From: Pseudomonas mosselii
GTDB lineage: Bacteria > Pseudomonadota > Gammaproteobacteria > Pseudomonadales > Pseudomonadaceae
DNA length: 64,000 bases
Reading direction: 5' to 3'
NCBI RefSeq assembly: GCF_003205295.1
Contig: NZ_QJRP01000001.1
Location: forward strand, 186,001 to 250,000
Shown piece by piece: positions 41,716 to 50,878 of this stretch. Made by a program: the position numbers and the translations under genes. The first letter of the stretch is position 1. The number at the start of each line of letters is the position of its first letter. The notes below the pieces were generated by a model. The model did no database searches and had not been told where the DNA came from. It saw nothing but the letters and a program-made list of their open reading frames with translations.

Positions 41716-41834
41716 CTTGTAGGAGCGGTCTTGTGCCGCGAAAGGGCCGCAAAGCGGCCCATGCGATCTTTGCAGCAATGCTGAATCCTGGGGCTGCTGC
41801 GCAGCCCTTTCGCGGCACAAGGCCGCTCCTACAG
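41716..41834. repeat. Inverted REP pair (GTGCCGCGAAA type)
   Basis: TTGTAGGAGCGGTCTTGTGCCGCGAAAGGG faces its complement, with outer CGCAAAGCGG/CTGCGCAG hairpins extending each arm. Confidence 0.85.
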
Positions 41835-41977
41835 AATCCGCACGGCATTCGGCAAAAGTGGTCGATCAGCGAACAAAATGTACCGGTTGGACCACAAGGC
41901 TTTGTCGCGCCCACGGGTTCTCTTCTAGAATCCGCCCATGCCCCGGCACCATGCCGGGGCCATCGCCCGAGAGCCTC

Positions 41978-42856
41978 ATGAGTTCCAGTTCGCCGCTGTC
42001 CGGAGTCAACCAGCCGCTGCGTGGCATCGCCCTGGTGGTGGTGGCCACCTTCCTGTTCGCCAGCCATGACGCACTGTCGAAATTCCTCGGAGGGATCTAC
42101 CCGATCATCATGGTGGTCTGGGTGCGTTACCTGGTGCATACCCTGCTGATGGCCGGGATCTTCCTGCCCAAGGCGGGCCTCGCGGTGCTGCGTACCCGCC
42201 GGCCGTTGCTGCAGACGCTACGCGCGCTGAGCCTGCTCAGCACCAGCCTGCTGTTCACCGCCGGGCTGCAGTACCTGCCGTTGGCCGAGGCGACCTCGGT
42301 CAACTTCCTCGCGCCGGTGCTGGTCACCGCGCTGTCGGTGCCACTGCTTAAGGAGCGGGTGACGCCGGGGCAGTGGCTGGCGGTGGTGATGGGCTTTGTC
42401 GGCGTGCTGGTGGTGGTGCATCCGGGCGGGGCGATGTTCACCCCGGCCATCCTGTTTCCCTTCGGCTCGGCGCTGGCGTTCTGCTTCTACCAGTTGCTGA
42501 CGCGCAAGCTGGCGGCCCATGACAGCCCGACCACCAGCAACTTCTACGTAGGGGTGTGCAACACCCTGATCCTGACGGCGCTGGTGCCGTTCTTCTGGCA
42601 GGTGCCGCAATGGTCCCATGTGCTGCTGATGCTGGCATTGGGCGCCTTCGGGATGACCGCGCACCTGTTGCTGACCCAGGCGTTCCGCCATGCCGCGCCG
42701 GCGTTGCTGGCGCCGTTCAGCTATTGCCAGATCGTGTTCGCCGGGCTGCTGGGCCTGGTAGTGTTCGGCCAGGTACCGGACGGCACGAGCCTGGTCGGCA
42801 TCGCGGTGATATGCCTCAGCGGCCTGGGGGCGGCCTGGATGCTGCGACGGGCCTGA
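41978..42856 (+). CDS. DMT-superfamily (EamA) exporter
   Basis: A 292-aa protein with ten hydrophobic helices in two EamA repeats (GIALVVVATFLFASHDALSKFLGG and FPFGSALAFCFYQLLTRKLA). Such transporters export small metabolites. The start MSSSSPLSG is chosen because upstream residues are not conserved-looking. A CCCCGGCA/TGCCGGGG hairpin lies at 41941, close to the ribosome site, and could affect translation or end upstream transcripts. Confidence 0.88.
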   Translation: MSSSSPLSGVNQPLRGIALVVVATFLFASHDALSKFLGGIYPIIMVVWVRYLVHTLLMAGIFLPKAGLAVLRTRRPLLQTLRALSLLSTSLLFTAGLQYLPLAEATSVNFLAPVLVTALSVPLLKERVTPGQWLAVVMGFVGVLVVVHPGGAMFTPAILFPFGSALAFCFYQLLTRKLAAHDSPTTSNFYVGVCNTLILTALVPFFWQVPQWSHVLLMLALGAFGMTAHLLLTQAFRHAAPALLAPFSYCQIVFAGLLGLVVFGQVPDGTSLVGIAVICLSGLGAAWMLRRA

Positions 42857-42868
42857 GGGACATGCCCC

Positions 42869-43777
42869 TTATCCCGTACCCTGCTGTTTGCGATAAGCCC
42901 CCGGTTGTACACCGACCGCCTTGGCGAACGCCCGGGTAAAGGCCGCCACCGATTGATACCCCGCCTGCGCGCCCACCTGTTCGACGGTATTGCCCGCCTT
43001 GAGCAACTGGCAGGCATGGCGCATGCGCAGTGCCAGCAGTACCTGCCCGGGCGATTGCCCGGCCAGCTCGTTGAAGCGCTTGAAGAAGGCCGAGCGCGAA
43101 AGCCCCGTGCAGGCCGCCATGCTCTCCAGCGTCCAGGCCTGCCCCGGCGCCTCGATCAAGCGTTCCAGCAAGCCGGCGAAGGCCGGCTGGCGGGCGAGGG
43201 CGACCAGCCCGCCCAGCGACTGGCCGGCGTGCACCTGCTGGCGTAGTACATACAGGAACAGCAGGTGGGTGAGGCGTTCGAGCAGCGCCTGGGAGGGCTG
43301 CGGGCGACGGCATTCCTCGAGGATCAGCCCGAACAGCACCCGCGCCGCGCTGCCGGCCGGCTCGTTGGCGCGCAGCAGGATCCAGTCCGCCAGCCCGTCG
43401 ATGATCAGTGACGACAACCCCGACTGGAAGTGGAAGAACCCGCACACCAGCCCCACGCCGTCTCCGGCCTCCAGGTCCAGCGCCTGCATGCTTCGGCGCG
43501 GCTGGGCGCAGGCGTCGGCGGCATGCTCGTCGCCGGACAGCCGATAGGCCAGGTCACGCAAAAGGAACACCGCATCACCGCTCTCCAGGCGCAGCGGCTG
43601 CGCCTGGCCATCGATATGCAGCCAGCAATGGCCCTGCACCACCAGGTGGAAACTGGCCCGGCCCATGCCCTGCGTGCTGGCGTGCCAGCCCCCGCAGTAG
43701 CGGCCGACATGGAACAGGCTGGCGTCGAGCTCCAGGCTCTCTAATAACCAATCGACGAGGGGGCTGGAAGAAATCAT
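42869..43777 (-). CDS. AraC-family regulator with cupin domain
   Basis: A 302-aa protein: N-terminal cupin_6-type ligand domain (FHLVVQGHCWLHIDGQAQPLRLESGD) and a C-terminal double HTH (SMAACTGLSRSAFFKRF and VGAQAGYQSVAAFTRAFAKAVG). It is divergent from the operon starting at 43880 (102 bp gap) and probably controls it. Confidence 0.9.
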   Translation of the reverse strand: MISSSPLVDWLLESLELDASLFHVGRYCGGWHASTQGMGRASFHLVVQGHCWLHIDGQAQPLRLESGDAVFLLRDLAYRLSGDEHAADACAQPRRSMQALDLEAGDGVGLVCGFFHFQSGLSSLIIDGLADWILLRANEPAGSAARVLFGLILEECRRPQPSQALLERLTHLLFLYVLRQQVHAGQSLGGLVALARQPAFAGLLERLIEAPGQAWTLESMAACTGLSRSAFFKRFNELAGQSPGQVLLALRMRHACQLLKAGNTVEQVGAQAGYQSVAAFTRAFAKAVGVQPGAYRKQQGTG

Positions 43778-43879
43778 CTAATGCAAGGACTCTGGAGCAA
43801 GGAAAGGCGACTGATGAATATGGATGCTACTTCTTATAACCAACAGACTGTAGCGACCTACATCAAAGGAGACCACTCC

Positions 43880-44440
43880 ATGTCCGCACGCATCACTTTA
43901 CACAGCCTGCAGACCGCCCCGGAAGCCGCCCGCCCGTTCCTCGAGAACGCGCAGAAGAACTCCGGCTTCATCCCCAACCTGCTGGGCATCCTGGCCAACG
44001 CGCCAGCGGCGCTGGAAACCTACGTCACCGTCTCGGCGCTCAACGGCAAGTCCGAGCTGACACTGGCCGAGCGCGAAGTGGTGCAATTGATCGCCGCCAC
44101 CCAGCATGGCTGCGATTTCTGCGTCGCCGGACACACCGCCGTGGCCCTGAACAAGGCCAAGCTGCCCCAGGAAGTGGTCGATGCCCTGCGTGCCCGTGGC
44201 GAGCTGCCCGATGCCCGCTACGAGACCCTGGCCGCCTTCGCTCGTGAGGTGATCGCCACCCGTGGCAACGTCTCTGACGCCACCTACCAGGTGTTCCGTG
44301 ATGCCGGTTTCAGCGAAGGCAACGCCCTGGAAGTGATTCTCGGCGTGAGCCTCGCAACCCTGTGCAACTTTGCTAATGTGTTCGCCCAGACGCCGCTCAA
44401 CGACGAGCTCGGCAAGTACCGCTGGCAGCCTTCGGCCTGA
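43880..44440 (+). CDS. AhpD-like carboxymuconolactone-decarboxylase-family protein
   Basis: A 186-aa CMD/AhpD-fold protein with the redox motif HGCDFCVAGH (CxxC plus His), typical of alkylhydroperoxidase-like members. It could reduce peroxides or a disulfide partner. AAAGGAGACC precedes the ATG; a longer frame upstream is not family-like. It is the first gene of an operon with a flavoprotein and ABC importer, divergent from an AraC regulator. The same gene set occurs near sulfur-acquisition operons in pseudomonads, so a redox-support role for that flavoprotein is possible. Confidence 0.85.
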   Translation: MSARITLHSLQTAPEAARPFLENAQKNSGFIPNLLGILANAPAALETYVTVSALNGKSELTLAEREVVQLIAATQHGCDFCVAGHTAVALNKAKLPQEVVDALRARGELPDARYETLAAFAREVIATRGNVSDATYQVFRDAGFSEGNALEVILGVSLATLCNFANVFAQTPLNDELGKYRWQPSA

Positions 44441-44487
44441 TCGGGGCCTGATGCCGGCGCGTCCGGCGTTTCAACAGGAGTAGGGAC

Positions 44488-45552
44488 ATGCTTGATCATG
44501 CATTTCGACAATGGCTGGATGCCAATGCCGAGGCCATCGACCAGGGCCAGTGCGATCCACACCTGGTACTGGCGCATATCGCCGAATCGCAACTGCTGCG
44601 CATTGGCGTCGATCCGGCCCTGGGCGGCTCGGGTGACGACGTCACCGCGGCGGTCGAGGCCATCGCTGCCATCGCCAGCCGTTCACTGGCCGCGGCCTTT
44701 GTCTGCTGGGGCCAGCGCGCCTTCATCGAATACCTGCTGCAAAGCCCAAACCAGGCGCTGTGCGAGCGGCTGTTGCCCGACCTGCTGAAGGGCGAGCTGG
44801 CCGGGGCCACCGGCCTGTCCAACGCCATGAAGTTCCTTTCCGGCATCGAGGCCTTGCAGGTGCGTGGCCGCGCCGCGAGCGACGGCTGGAACCTGGAAGG
44901 GCGCCTGCACTGGGTGACCAACCTGCGCAAGAGCGGCTTCGTGGTGGCCGCAGCCATCGAGGATGATGCCGGCGGCGCGCCGTTCGTGGTCGCCATCCCG
45001 TCGAACGCGCTGGGCCTTGAGCGCTCCGACGACCTGCAACTGATGGGCCTGCAGTCGAGCAACACCGCGGCGCTGGCTTTCCACCAGGTGCCTTTGGCCC
45101 GCGACTGGCTGCTGCACGATAACGCCCGCGAGTTCCTGCCCAGGGTGCGTCCGGCGTTCCTGGCGCTGCAGTGCGGCATGGCCATTGGCCTGGCCCGCCG
45201 CGCGCTGGAGGAGGCGCAGGCACACCTGCAGGGGCGTGGCGCGTTTCTCGAAGAGGCCCGCCAGGTGCTCGCCGAGCGCCTGGAGAACACGGTCGCCGAA
45301 CTCAAGCAGGGGCTGCTCGACGGCCGCTTCCAGGGCCAGCCGGCTGCCTTGTTCAAGCTGCGTATCACCCTTGCCGAATGCGCCGCCGACGCCGTGCAGT
45401 TGGAGCTGCAGGCCAGCGGTGGCAAGGCCTACCTGAGCGCCTATGGCGAGGGCTTCGCCCGCCGCTGGCGCGAGTCGGCGTTCGTGCCGATCGTCACCCC
45501 GAGCCTGGTGCAGCTGCGCGCCGAGCTGCAACGCCAGGCGGCCTCTGCATGA
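44488..45552 (+). CDS. Acyl-CoA-dehydrogenase-like flavoprotein
   Basis: A 354-aa protein of the acyl-CoA dehydrogenase superfamily: N-terminal helices with LRIGVDPALGGSGDD, a middle beta domain with GATGLSNAMKFLSG and WVTNLRKSGF, and C-terminal helices with GGKAYLSAYGEGFARRWRESAF. The usual catalytic Glu pattern of fatty-acid enzymes is not evident. Related flavin monooxygenases (SfnB/DszC-like) act on organosulfur compounds, which fits the adjacent ABC importer, but this is inference. AGGAGTAGGGAC precedes the ATG. Confidence 0.82.
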   Translation: MLDHAFRQWLDANAEAIDQGQCDPHLVLAHIAESQLLRIGVDPALGGSGDDVTAAVEAIAAIASRSLAAAFVCWGQRAFIEYLLQSPNQALCERLLPDLLKGELAGATGLSNAMKFLSGIEALQVRGRAASDGWNLEGRLHWVTNLRKSGFVVAAAIEDDAGGAPFVVAIPSNALGLERSDDLQLMGLQSSNTAALAFHQVPLARDWLLHDNAREFLPRVRPAFLALQCGMAIGLARRALEEAQAHLQGRGAFLEEARQVLAERLENTVAELKQGLLDGRFQGQPAALFKLRITLAECAADAVQLELQASGGKAYLSAYGEGFARRWRESAFVPIVTPSLVQLRAELQRQAASA

Positions 45553-46370
45553 CCGAGGTGCTACTCGAAGCCCGTGACATCAGCCTGGGCTACCCGCGCG
45601 AGGGTGGCTGGCAGGCGGTGCTGGAGCAGTTCGACCTGGCGCTGGCGCCGGGGGAGGTGGTTACCATCCTCGGCCCCAGCGGGGTCGGCAAGTCCAGCCT
45701 GCTGCGCGTGCTGGCCGGCCTGCAGCAGGCCCGTGGCGGCAGCGTGCAGTTGCACGGCGAGCCGCTGCAGGGGCCGCATCCGCGCCTGGCGGTGGCGTTC
45801 CAGGACCCCAGCCTGCTGCCCTGGCTGACCCTTGAGAAGAACGTCGCCTTCGGCCTCGACTTCGCTCGTCAGCCCAAGCTGCCGGCGGCCGAGCGACGCG
45901 CACGGATCGACCACGCCATTGACGCGGTGGGCCTGGCCCACGCCCGTGGCCAGTACCCGGCGCAGTTGTCCGGCGGCATGGCCCAGCGCACCGCGCTGGC
46001 CCGCTGCCTGGCGCGCCAGCCCGAGGTGCTGTTGCTGGACGAACCCTTCGGCGCGCTGGACGAGGTAACCCGGGCCGACATGCAGCAACTGCTGCTGCAG
46101 CTGATTGCCACCCACAACACCGCCGCCGTGCTGATCACCCACGACATCGACGAAGCCCTGCTGCTGTCCGATCGCGTGCTGCTACTGGGCAACCACCCGG
46201 CGCGCACCCTCGGCCAGTGGTACATCGACCTGCCGCAGCCCCGTGCGCAGCGGGTCGAGGAACTGGGCGCGCTGCGCATCGAGATACTGAAAACCCTTCG
46301 GCGGGCAAGCCGCACAGCCGAACCCACTCCATTCCCCTTGCCCTCGGAGGCTGTCCATGTGCATGGATGA
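45549..46370 (+). CDS. ABC importer ATPase (SsuB/TauB type)
   Basis: A 273-aa ATPase: Walker A GPSGVGKSS, Q-loop QDPSLLPW, signature LSGGMAQR, Walker B VLLLDEPFGALD, H-loop ITHDIDEA. The sequence is closest to nitrate/taurine/sulfonate importers. It overlaps the flavoprotein stop by 4 bp (ATGA). Confidence 0.93.
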   Translation: MTEVLLEARDISLGYPREGGWQAVLEQFDLALAPGEVVTILGPSGVGKSSLLRVLAGLQQARGGSVQLHGEPLQGPHPRLAVAFQDPSLLPWLTLEKNVAFGLDFARQPKLPAAERRARIDHAIDAVGLAHARGQYPAQLSGGMAQRTALARCLARQPEVLLLDEPFGALDEVTRADMQQLLLQLIATHNTAAVLITHDIDEALLLSDRVLLLGNHPARTLGQWYIDLPQPRAQRVEELGALRIEILKTLRRASRTAEPTPFPLPSEAVHVHG

Positions 46371-47562
46371 CTGCTGTTCCACGACGTCCCGTCGCGACTT
46401 TCTCAAGCTGAGTGCCATGCTCACCGCCGCCGGCGCCGTGCCGCTACTGTCGAGCCTGCAGGCCCGCGCCGCCGCCGAGCCGGACGCGCCGGTGCGCATC
46501 GGCTACCTGCCGATCACCGACGCCACGCCCTTGCTGGTGGCGCACAACAACGGCCTGTTCGAGGCCGAGGGCATCAAGGCCGAGCGCCCGGTGCTGCTGC
46601 GCAGCTGGGCGCAGGTGATCGAGGCGTTCATTTCTGGCCAGGTCAACGTCATCCACCTGCTGTCGCCGATGACCGTATGGGCGCGCTATGGCAGCAAGGT
46701 GCCGGCCAAGGTCGTGGCCTGGAATCATGTCGGCGGCTCGGGCCTGACCGTGGCCCCGGACATCACCGAGATGAAGCAGCTCGGCGGCAAGACCGTGGCG
46801 ATTCCGTTCTGGTACTCGATCCACAACGTGGTGCTGCAACAGATGCTCACCGACAATGGCCTCAAGCCCGTGTCCAAGCCGGCCGACGCGCAACTGGCGG
46901 ACAACGAGGTCAACCTGCTGGTGCTGCCGCCGTCGGACATGCCACCGGCCCTGGCCAGCAAGCGCATCGCCGGCTACATCGTTGCCGAGCCGTTCAACGC
47001 CCTGGCCGAGAACCTCAAGGTCGGCCGCGTGCAGCGCTTCACCGGCGATGTCTGGCGCAACCATGCCTGCTGCGTGGTGTTCATGCACGAGCACGACCTG
47101 AACAACCGCCCTGAGTGGTCGCAGAAGGTGGTCAACGCCATCGTCAAGGCCCAGCAGTGGACCCGCGAACACCGTGCCGAGGCCGCAGCCCTGCTGTCCA
47201 AGGCCGGCCCCAACAAGTACACCCCGCACGAGCCGGCGGTGCTGACCAAGGTGCTGGCGCCTTCGGCCGAAGACCGCGCGGGCTACATCGCCAGTGGCGC
47301 GATCCAGCACCAGCAGTGGGACGAGAAGCGCATCGACTTCCAGCCTTACCCGTTCCCCAGCTACACCGAGGAACTGGTCAAGCGCCTGAAGAACACCCTG
47401 ATCGTCGGCGAGAGCGATTTCCTCGCCGCCCTGGACCCGGCGCAAACCGCCCGTGACCTGGTGGACGAGCGTTTCGTGCGCAACGCCATCGCCGCCGTCG
47501 GTGGCCCGGCCGCGTTCGGCATCGCCGAGAACTTCCAGCGTAGCGAGGAGTTTGCGGTCTGA
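46357..47562 (+). CDS. ABC importer substrate-binding protein, Tat-exported
   Basis: A 401-aa NMT1/SsuA-like binding protein. The N-terminus MCMDDCCSTTSRRDFLKL carries a twin-arginine signal, so it is folded, perhaps with a cofactor, before export. The mature part has VRIGYLPITDATPLLVAHNNGLFEAEG. The Cys-rich start (MCMDDCC) is odd for a Tat substrate. It overlaps the ATPase gene by 14 bp. The ligand is likely an organosulfur or nitrogen compound (inferred). Confidence 0.9.
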   Translation: MCMDDCCSTTSRRDFLKLSAMLTAAGAVPLLSSLQARAAAEPDAPVRIGYLPITDATPLLVAHNNGLFEAEGIKAERPVLLRSWAQVIEAFISGQVNVIHLLSPMTVWARYGSKVPAKVVAWNHVGGSGLTVAPDITEMKQLGGKTVAIPFWYSIHNVVLQQMLTDNGLKPVSKPADAQLADNEVNLLVLPPSDMPPALASKRIAGYIVAEPFNALAENLKVGRVQRFTGDVWRNHACCVVFMHEHDLNNRPEWSQKVVNAIVKAQQWTREHRAEAAALLSKAGPNKYTPHEPAVLTKVLAPSAEDRAGYIASGAIQHQQWDEKRIDFQPYPFPSYTEELVKRLKNTLIVGESDFLAALDPAQTARDLVDERFVRNAIAAVGGPAAFGIAENFQRSEEFAV

Positions 47563-48317
47563 TGCGCAGGCATGTCGTGCATGGCGCCCTGGGCCTGGCG
47601 GGCCTGGCGGCGCTGCTGTTGCTGTGGTGGGCGGGCGTGCGCCTGTTCGGCGCCGCCGATGGCCTGTCGGCGCGCTTCGCGCCCCAGGCCACGTTGCAAA
47701 GCCTGGTAGAGCTGCTGGGGCAGGGCGAGGTCTACGGGCATATCTGGGTGAGCCTCAAGCGCATCCTCGTCGGCCTGCTGCTGGCGCTGCTGATCGGTGT
47801 GCCACTGGGTCTGCTGGTGGGTAGCTACCGGCACCTGGAGGCGGCGACCACGCCGGCGTTCCAGTTCCTGCGCATGATCTCGCCGCTGTCGTGGATGCCG
47901 GTGGTGGTGATGCTGATGGGCGTGGGCGACCAGCCAATCTACTTCCTGCTGGCCTTCGCCGCGCTGTGGCCGATCCTGCTCAACACCGCCGCCGGGGTAC
48001 GCCAGCTCGACCCGCGCTGGCTGCAGTTGAGCCGCAGCCTCAGCGCCACGCGCTGGGAGACCTTGTGCAAGGTGATCATCCCCGGGGTGATCGGCCATGT
48101 GCTGACCGGCGTGCGCCTGGCCATCGGCATCCTATGGATCGTGCTGGTGCCGTGCGAGATGCTTGGGGTCAGCGCCGGGTTGGGCTACTTCATCCTCGAC
48201 ACCCGCGACCGGCTGGCCTACTCGGAGCTGATGGCGATGGTGCTGCTGATCGGGGTGCTGGGGTTCATGCTCGATGCCCTGGCGCGTGGGCTGCATCGGC
48301 GTTGGGTGCATGCCTGA
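47562..48317 (+). CDS. ABC importer permease (SsuC/TauC type)
   Basis: A 251-aa protein with six hydrophobic helices and a BPD_transp_1 domain. The EAA-type loop reads LSRSLSATRWETLCKVIIPGVIGHVLTG. It shares its first base with the stop of the binding-protein gene and completes the importer. It is the last gene of the operon, followed by REP elements. Confidence 0.92.
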   Translation: MRRHVVHGALGLAGLAALLLLWWAGVRLFGAADGLSARFAPQATLQSLVELLGQGEVYGHIWVSLKRILVGLLLALLIGVPLGLLVGSYRHLEAATTPAFQFLRMISPLSWMPVVVMLMGVGDQPIYFLLAFAALWPILLNTAAGVRQLDPRWLQLSRSLSATRWETLCKVIIPGVIGHVLTGVRLAIGILWIVLVPCEMLGVSAGLGYFILDTRDRLAYSELMAMVLLIGVLGFMLDALARGLHRRWVHA

Positions 48318-48374
48318 AGCCTGTAGGGGATCGCCCAGCTCGTCGGGCTGCGCTGTCGTGCAGGGAACTGTCCC

Positions 48375-48492
48375 CCTGTGGGAGCGGCCTTGCGTCGCGA
48401 TAGGGGCGCGCAGCGGCCCCAGGTTCTGAGCCACCATTGAAATTGCCGGGGCTGCTGCGCAGCCCTTTCGCGACGCAAGGCCGCTCCCACAG
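48375..48492. repeat. Inverted REP pair (GCGTCGCGA type)
   Basis: CTGTGGGAGCGGCCTTGCGTCGCGA faces its complement, with outer CGCAGCGG/CTGCGCAG hairpins. Confidence 0.85.
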
Positions 48493-48527
48493 AGTCAAGC
48501 TAAATCAATAAGTTTCGGTTTGTTCCA

Positions 48528-48555
48528 TGAGAGCGGCCTTATGCCGCGAAAGGGG
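48528..48555. repeat. Single degenerate REP element
   Basis: TGAGAGCGGCCTTATGCCGCGAAAGGGG, one divergent copy between the pair above and the receptor gene. Confidence 0.65.
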
Positions 48556-48607
48556 AGGCGCGTAAGGCCTGAAAATGGATGGTTGGCGCATCCCTGCGCG
48601 CTGGGAC

Positions 48608-50773
48608 TCAGAAACTGTACTTGGCCGTCAGCATCAGGTTGCGTGGATCACCGAAGGTGTCGCTACCATAGTTCACCGACTTGGAGATCGACGAGTAGTA
48701 CTTGCGGTCGAACACGTTGTTGGCATTGAGCTGCAGGTCCAGGTGCTGGTTGACCGCGTAGCCGGCCATCAGGTCGGTGACGGCGTAGGCGCCCTGTTCG
48801 AGGCGGTAGCTGCTGCCGTCGGCCACGGTGAAGTCGTTGTACATGCGGCTCTGCCAGGTGACGCCGCCACCGACCCGCAGTTTTTCCAGCAGGCCCTGGA
48901 AGTGGTAGGTGGTGAACAGCTTCAACTGGTGCTGCGGCGTGTTGGATTCGAAGGGCTTGTTGACCTTTTCCGGATTCTTGGCGTCCTTGACCGTGTGCAC
49001 GCGGGCATAGGTATAGCCGGCGCCGATCTGCCACTGCTCGGTCAGCGCGCCCTGCACCTCGAAGTCGATCCCCTGGCTGCGCACTTCGCCTGACGCTTCG
49101 TAGCAGGCGAACTGGCCGGCCCGGCACAGGCTCTTGTCCACCTCGACCGCACGGTTCTGCTGGTCGATGCGGAACACCGCGAGGCTGGCGTTGAGCGCGC
49201 CGTCGAAGTACTCGCCCTTGATGCCCACCTCGTAGTTCTTGCCTTCGATCGGCCGCACCGGCGTGCCGCTGGGGTCCTTGCTGTCCTGGGGCTGGAAGAT
49301 GTCGGTGTAGCTGGTGTAGAGCGAGTGGTGCTCGTCCAGTTCATAGATCAGGCCGGCGTAGCGGGTGACGTTGCGGGTCACCTTGTAGTCGCCCTCGTTA
49401 TTGTCGCGCTGGTCGTAGTCGTACCAGTCCAGGCGCCCGCCGAGGATCAGCTTGAGTGGGTCGGCCAGGCTCAGGCGGGTGGTGGTGTACACGCCTTCCT
49501 GATTGATCAGGTAGCGGCTGCTGCCGGTGTGCAGGAAGTTCGGCTTGCCGCCGTCCAGGGGATAGTCCAGGTCGTAGGGGCTGTAGTTGCGCTCGGTCAT
49601 GTCGTAGATGCGCTTGCTGGCACCGACCACCAGCTCGTGGGTGCGGCCGAAGGCCTCGAACGGGCCGCTGGCGAAGGTGTCCAGACCCAGCTGGTTCTCG
49701 TCGTGGGCCGCCTGGTAGACCGTTCGGCTCAGCGGCTTGGCCAGGTCCCAGCGTGACTGGTACGAGCCGCGGAACAGCGCGTTCTGCTCGCTGTAGATGG
49801 CGTTGACCTGCAGCTTCCAGTCATTGGCCAGGCGCTGGCGCAGCTCGGCGAACAGGGTGTTGATCTCTTGGTCCTTGACCTCCCAGTCGGTGGCCGGGTT
49901 GTACGAGCGCGGCAGGTCCTGGTGGTGGCCGTTGAGGTCGGTGGGGATCGCGCCCCAGAACACGTTGGTCTTGTCCTTCTGGTAAGAAAGACCGAGGGTC
50001 AGGGTGGTGTCCTCGCCAAGGTCGGCCTCGGTGATCGCGTAGAACAGCCCGTGGTCTTCCTGCTGCCCGTCACGGAAACCGTTGGCGTCGCGGTACGAGG
50101 CCACCACGCGGCCGCGCAGGGTGCCGCTGTCGTTGAGCGGGCTGGAGGCGTCGAGCTCGCCGCGGTAGTTGTCCCAGCTGCCGGCGGCGCCAGTGAGGGT
50201 GACCTTCTGCTCCGCCAGCGGGCGCTTGCGCACCAGGTTGATGGCCGCCGACGGCGTGCCGGAGCCGGTGACCAGGCCGGTGGCGCCACGCACCACCTCG
50301 ACCCGGTCGAACATCGCCAGGTTGGGCTGGGCACCGACCACCCAGCCGGTGTAGGCGCTGGGGATGCCGTCGTACATGATGTTGTCGACGTCGAAGCCGC
50401 GAGCCTTGTAGGTCTGTCGGCCCGGGCCGTTGGACTGGTTGAGGAACAGCCCAGGCGTGTACCTGGCCACGTCGTTGATGCTGGTCATGCCTTGGTCGTC
50501 CATGCGCTGGCGGGTGATCACGGTCACCGCCTGGGGCGTTTCGCGCATGGTCAGCGGCAGCTTGGTGGCGGTGGCCATGGAGCCGGTGGTGTACGACTTC
50601 GACCCCTCGGTGGTGCTGCCCAGGCTGCTGTCGTTGATAGCCGTGGCACCCAGTTCGATCACGGCCGGCGCTTGTTCCTCGGCCAGCGCCGGGGTGAGGG
50701 TCGCCATGCAGATGGCCATGGCCAGCAGGTTGCGGGTGGGCGTGAAGCGGTGAGGGGAGACGTGCGGTGACAT
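48608..50773 (-). CDS. TonB-dependent siderophore receptor
   Basis: A 721-aa outer-membrane receptor with a signal peptide ending near ALAEEQ, a plug domain (LPLTMRETPQAVTVITRQRMDDQ, then GLVTGSGTPSAAINLVRKRP) and a 22-strand barrel ending RNLMLTAKYSF. The N-terminal STN signalling domain is absent. It imports a ferric siderophore, probably of another organism. The start MSPHVSPHRF is chosen; a longer frame runs into the regulatory region. A Fur-box-like sequence lies upstream. Confidence 0.92.
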   Translation of the reverse strand: MSPHVSPHRFTPTRNLLAMAICMATLTPALAEEQAPAVIELGATAINDSSLGSTTEGSKSYTTGSMATATKLPLTMRETPQAVTVITRQRMDDQGMTSINDVARYTPGLFLNQSNGPGRQTYKARGFDVDNIMYDGIPSAYTGWVVGAQPNLAMFDRVEVVRGATGLVTGSGTPSAAINLVRKRPLAEQKVTLTGAAGSWDNYRGELDASSPLNDSGTLRGRVVASYRDANGFRDGQQEDHGLFYAITEADLGEDTTLTLGLSYQKDKTNVFWGAIPTDLNGHHQDLPRSYNPATDWEVKDQEINTLFAELRQRLANDWKLQVNAIYSEQNALFRGSYQSRWDLAKPLSRTVYQAAHDENQLGLDTFASGPFEAFGRTHELVVGASKRIYDMTERNYSPYDLDYPLDGGKPNFLHTGSSRYLINQEGVYTTTRLSLADPLKLILGGRLDWYDYDQRDNNEGDYKVTRNVTRYAGLIYELDEHHSLYTSYTDIFQPQDSKDPSGTPVRPIEGKNYEVGIKGEYFDGALNASLAVFRIDQQNRAVEVDKSLCRAGQFACYEASGEVRSQGIDFEVQGALTEQWQIGAGYTYARVHTVKDAKNPEKVNKPFESNTPQHQLKLFTTYHFQGLLEKLRVGGGVTWQSRMYNDFTVADGSSYRLEQGAYAVTDLMAGYAVNQHLDLQLNANNVFDRKYYSSISKSVNYGSDTFGDPRNLMLTAKYSF

Positions 50774-50785
50774 ACCGGGCCTATC

Positions 50786-50822
50786 CTTATTGCTAGTGCT
50801 TATGAGAATAATTAGCAATAAG
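50786..50822. promoter_or_regulatory. Fur-box-like sequence with inverted repeat
   Basis: ATGAGAATAATTAGCAAT fits much of the Fur consensus (AATGAGAATAATTCTCATT). It is nested in TTATTGCTA ... TAGCAATAA arms about 17 bp apart, directly upstream of the siderophore receptor start. Confidence 0.6.
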
Positions 50823-50878
50823 TTTGTCGGATTGTCAGTCTCGCAACAATGCATTTGAAGTTGAAAATGATGAATTTC

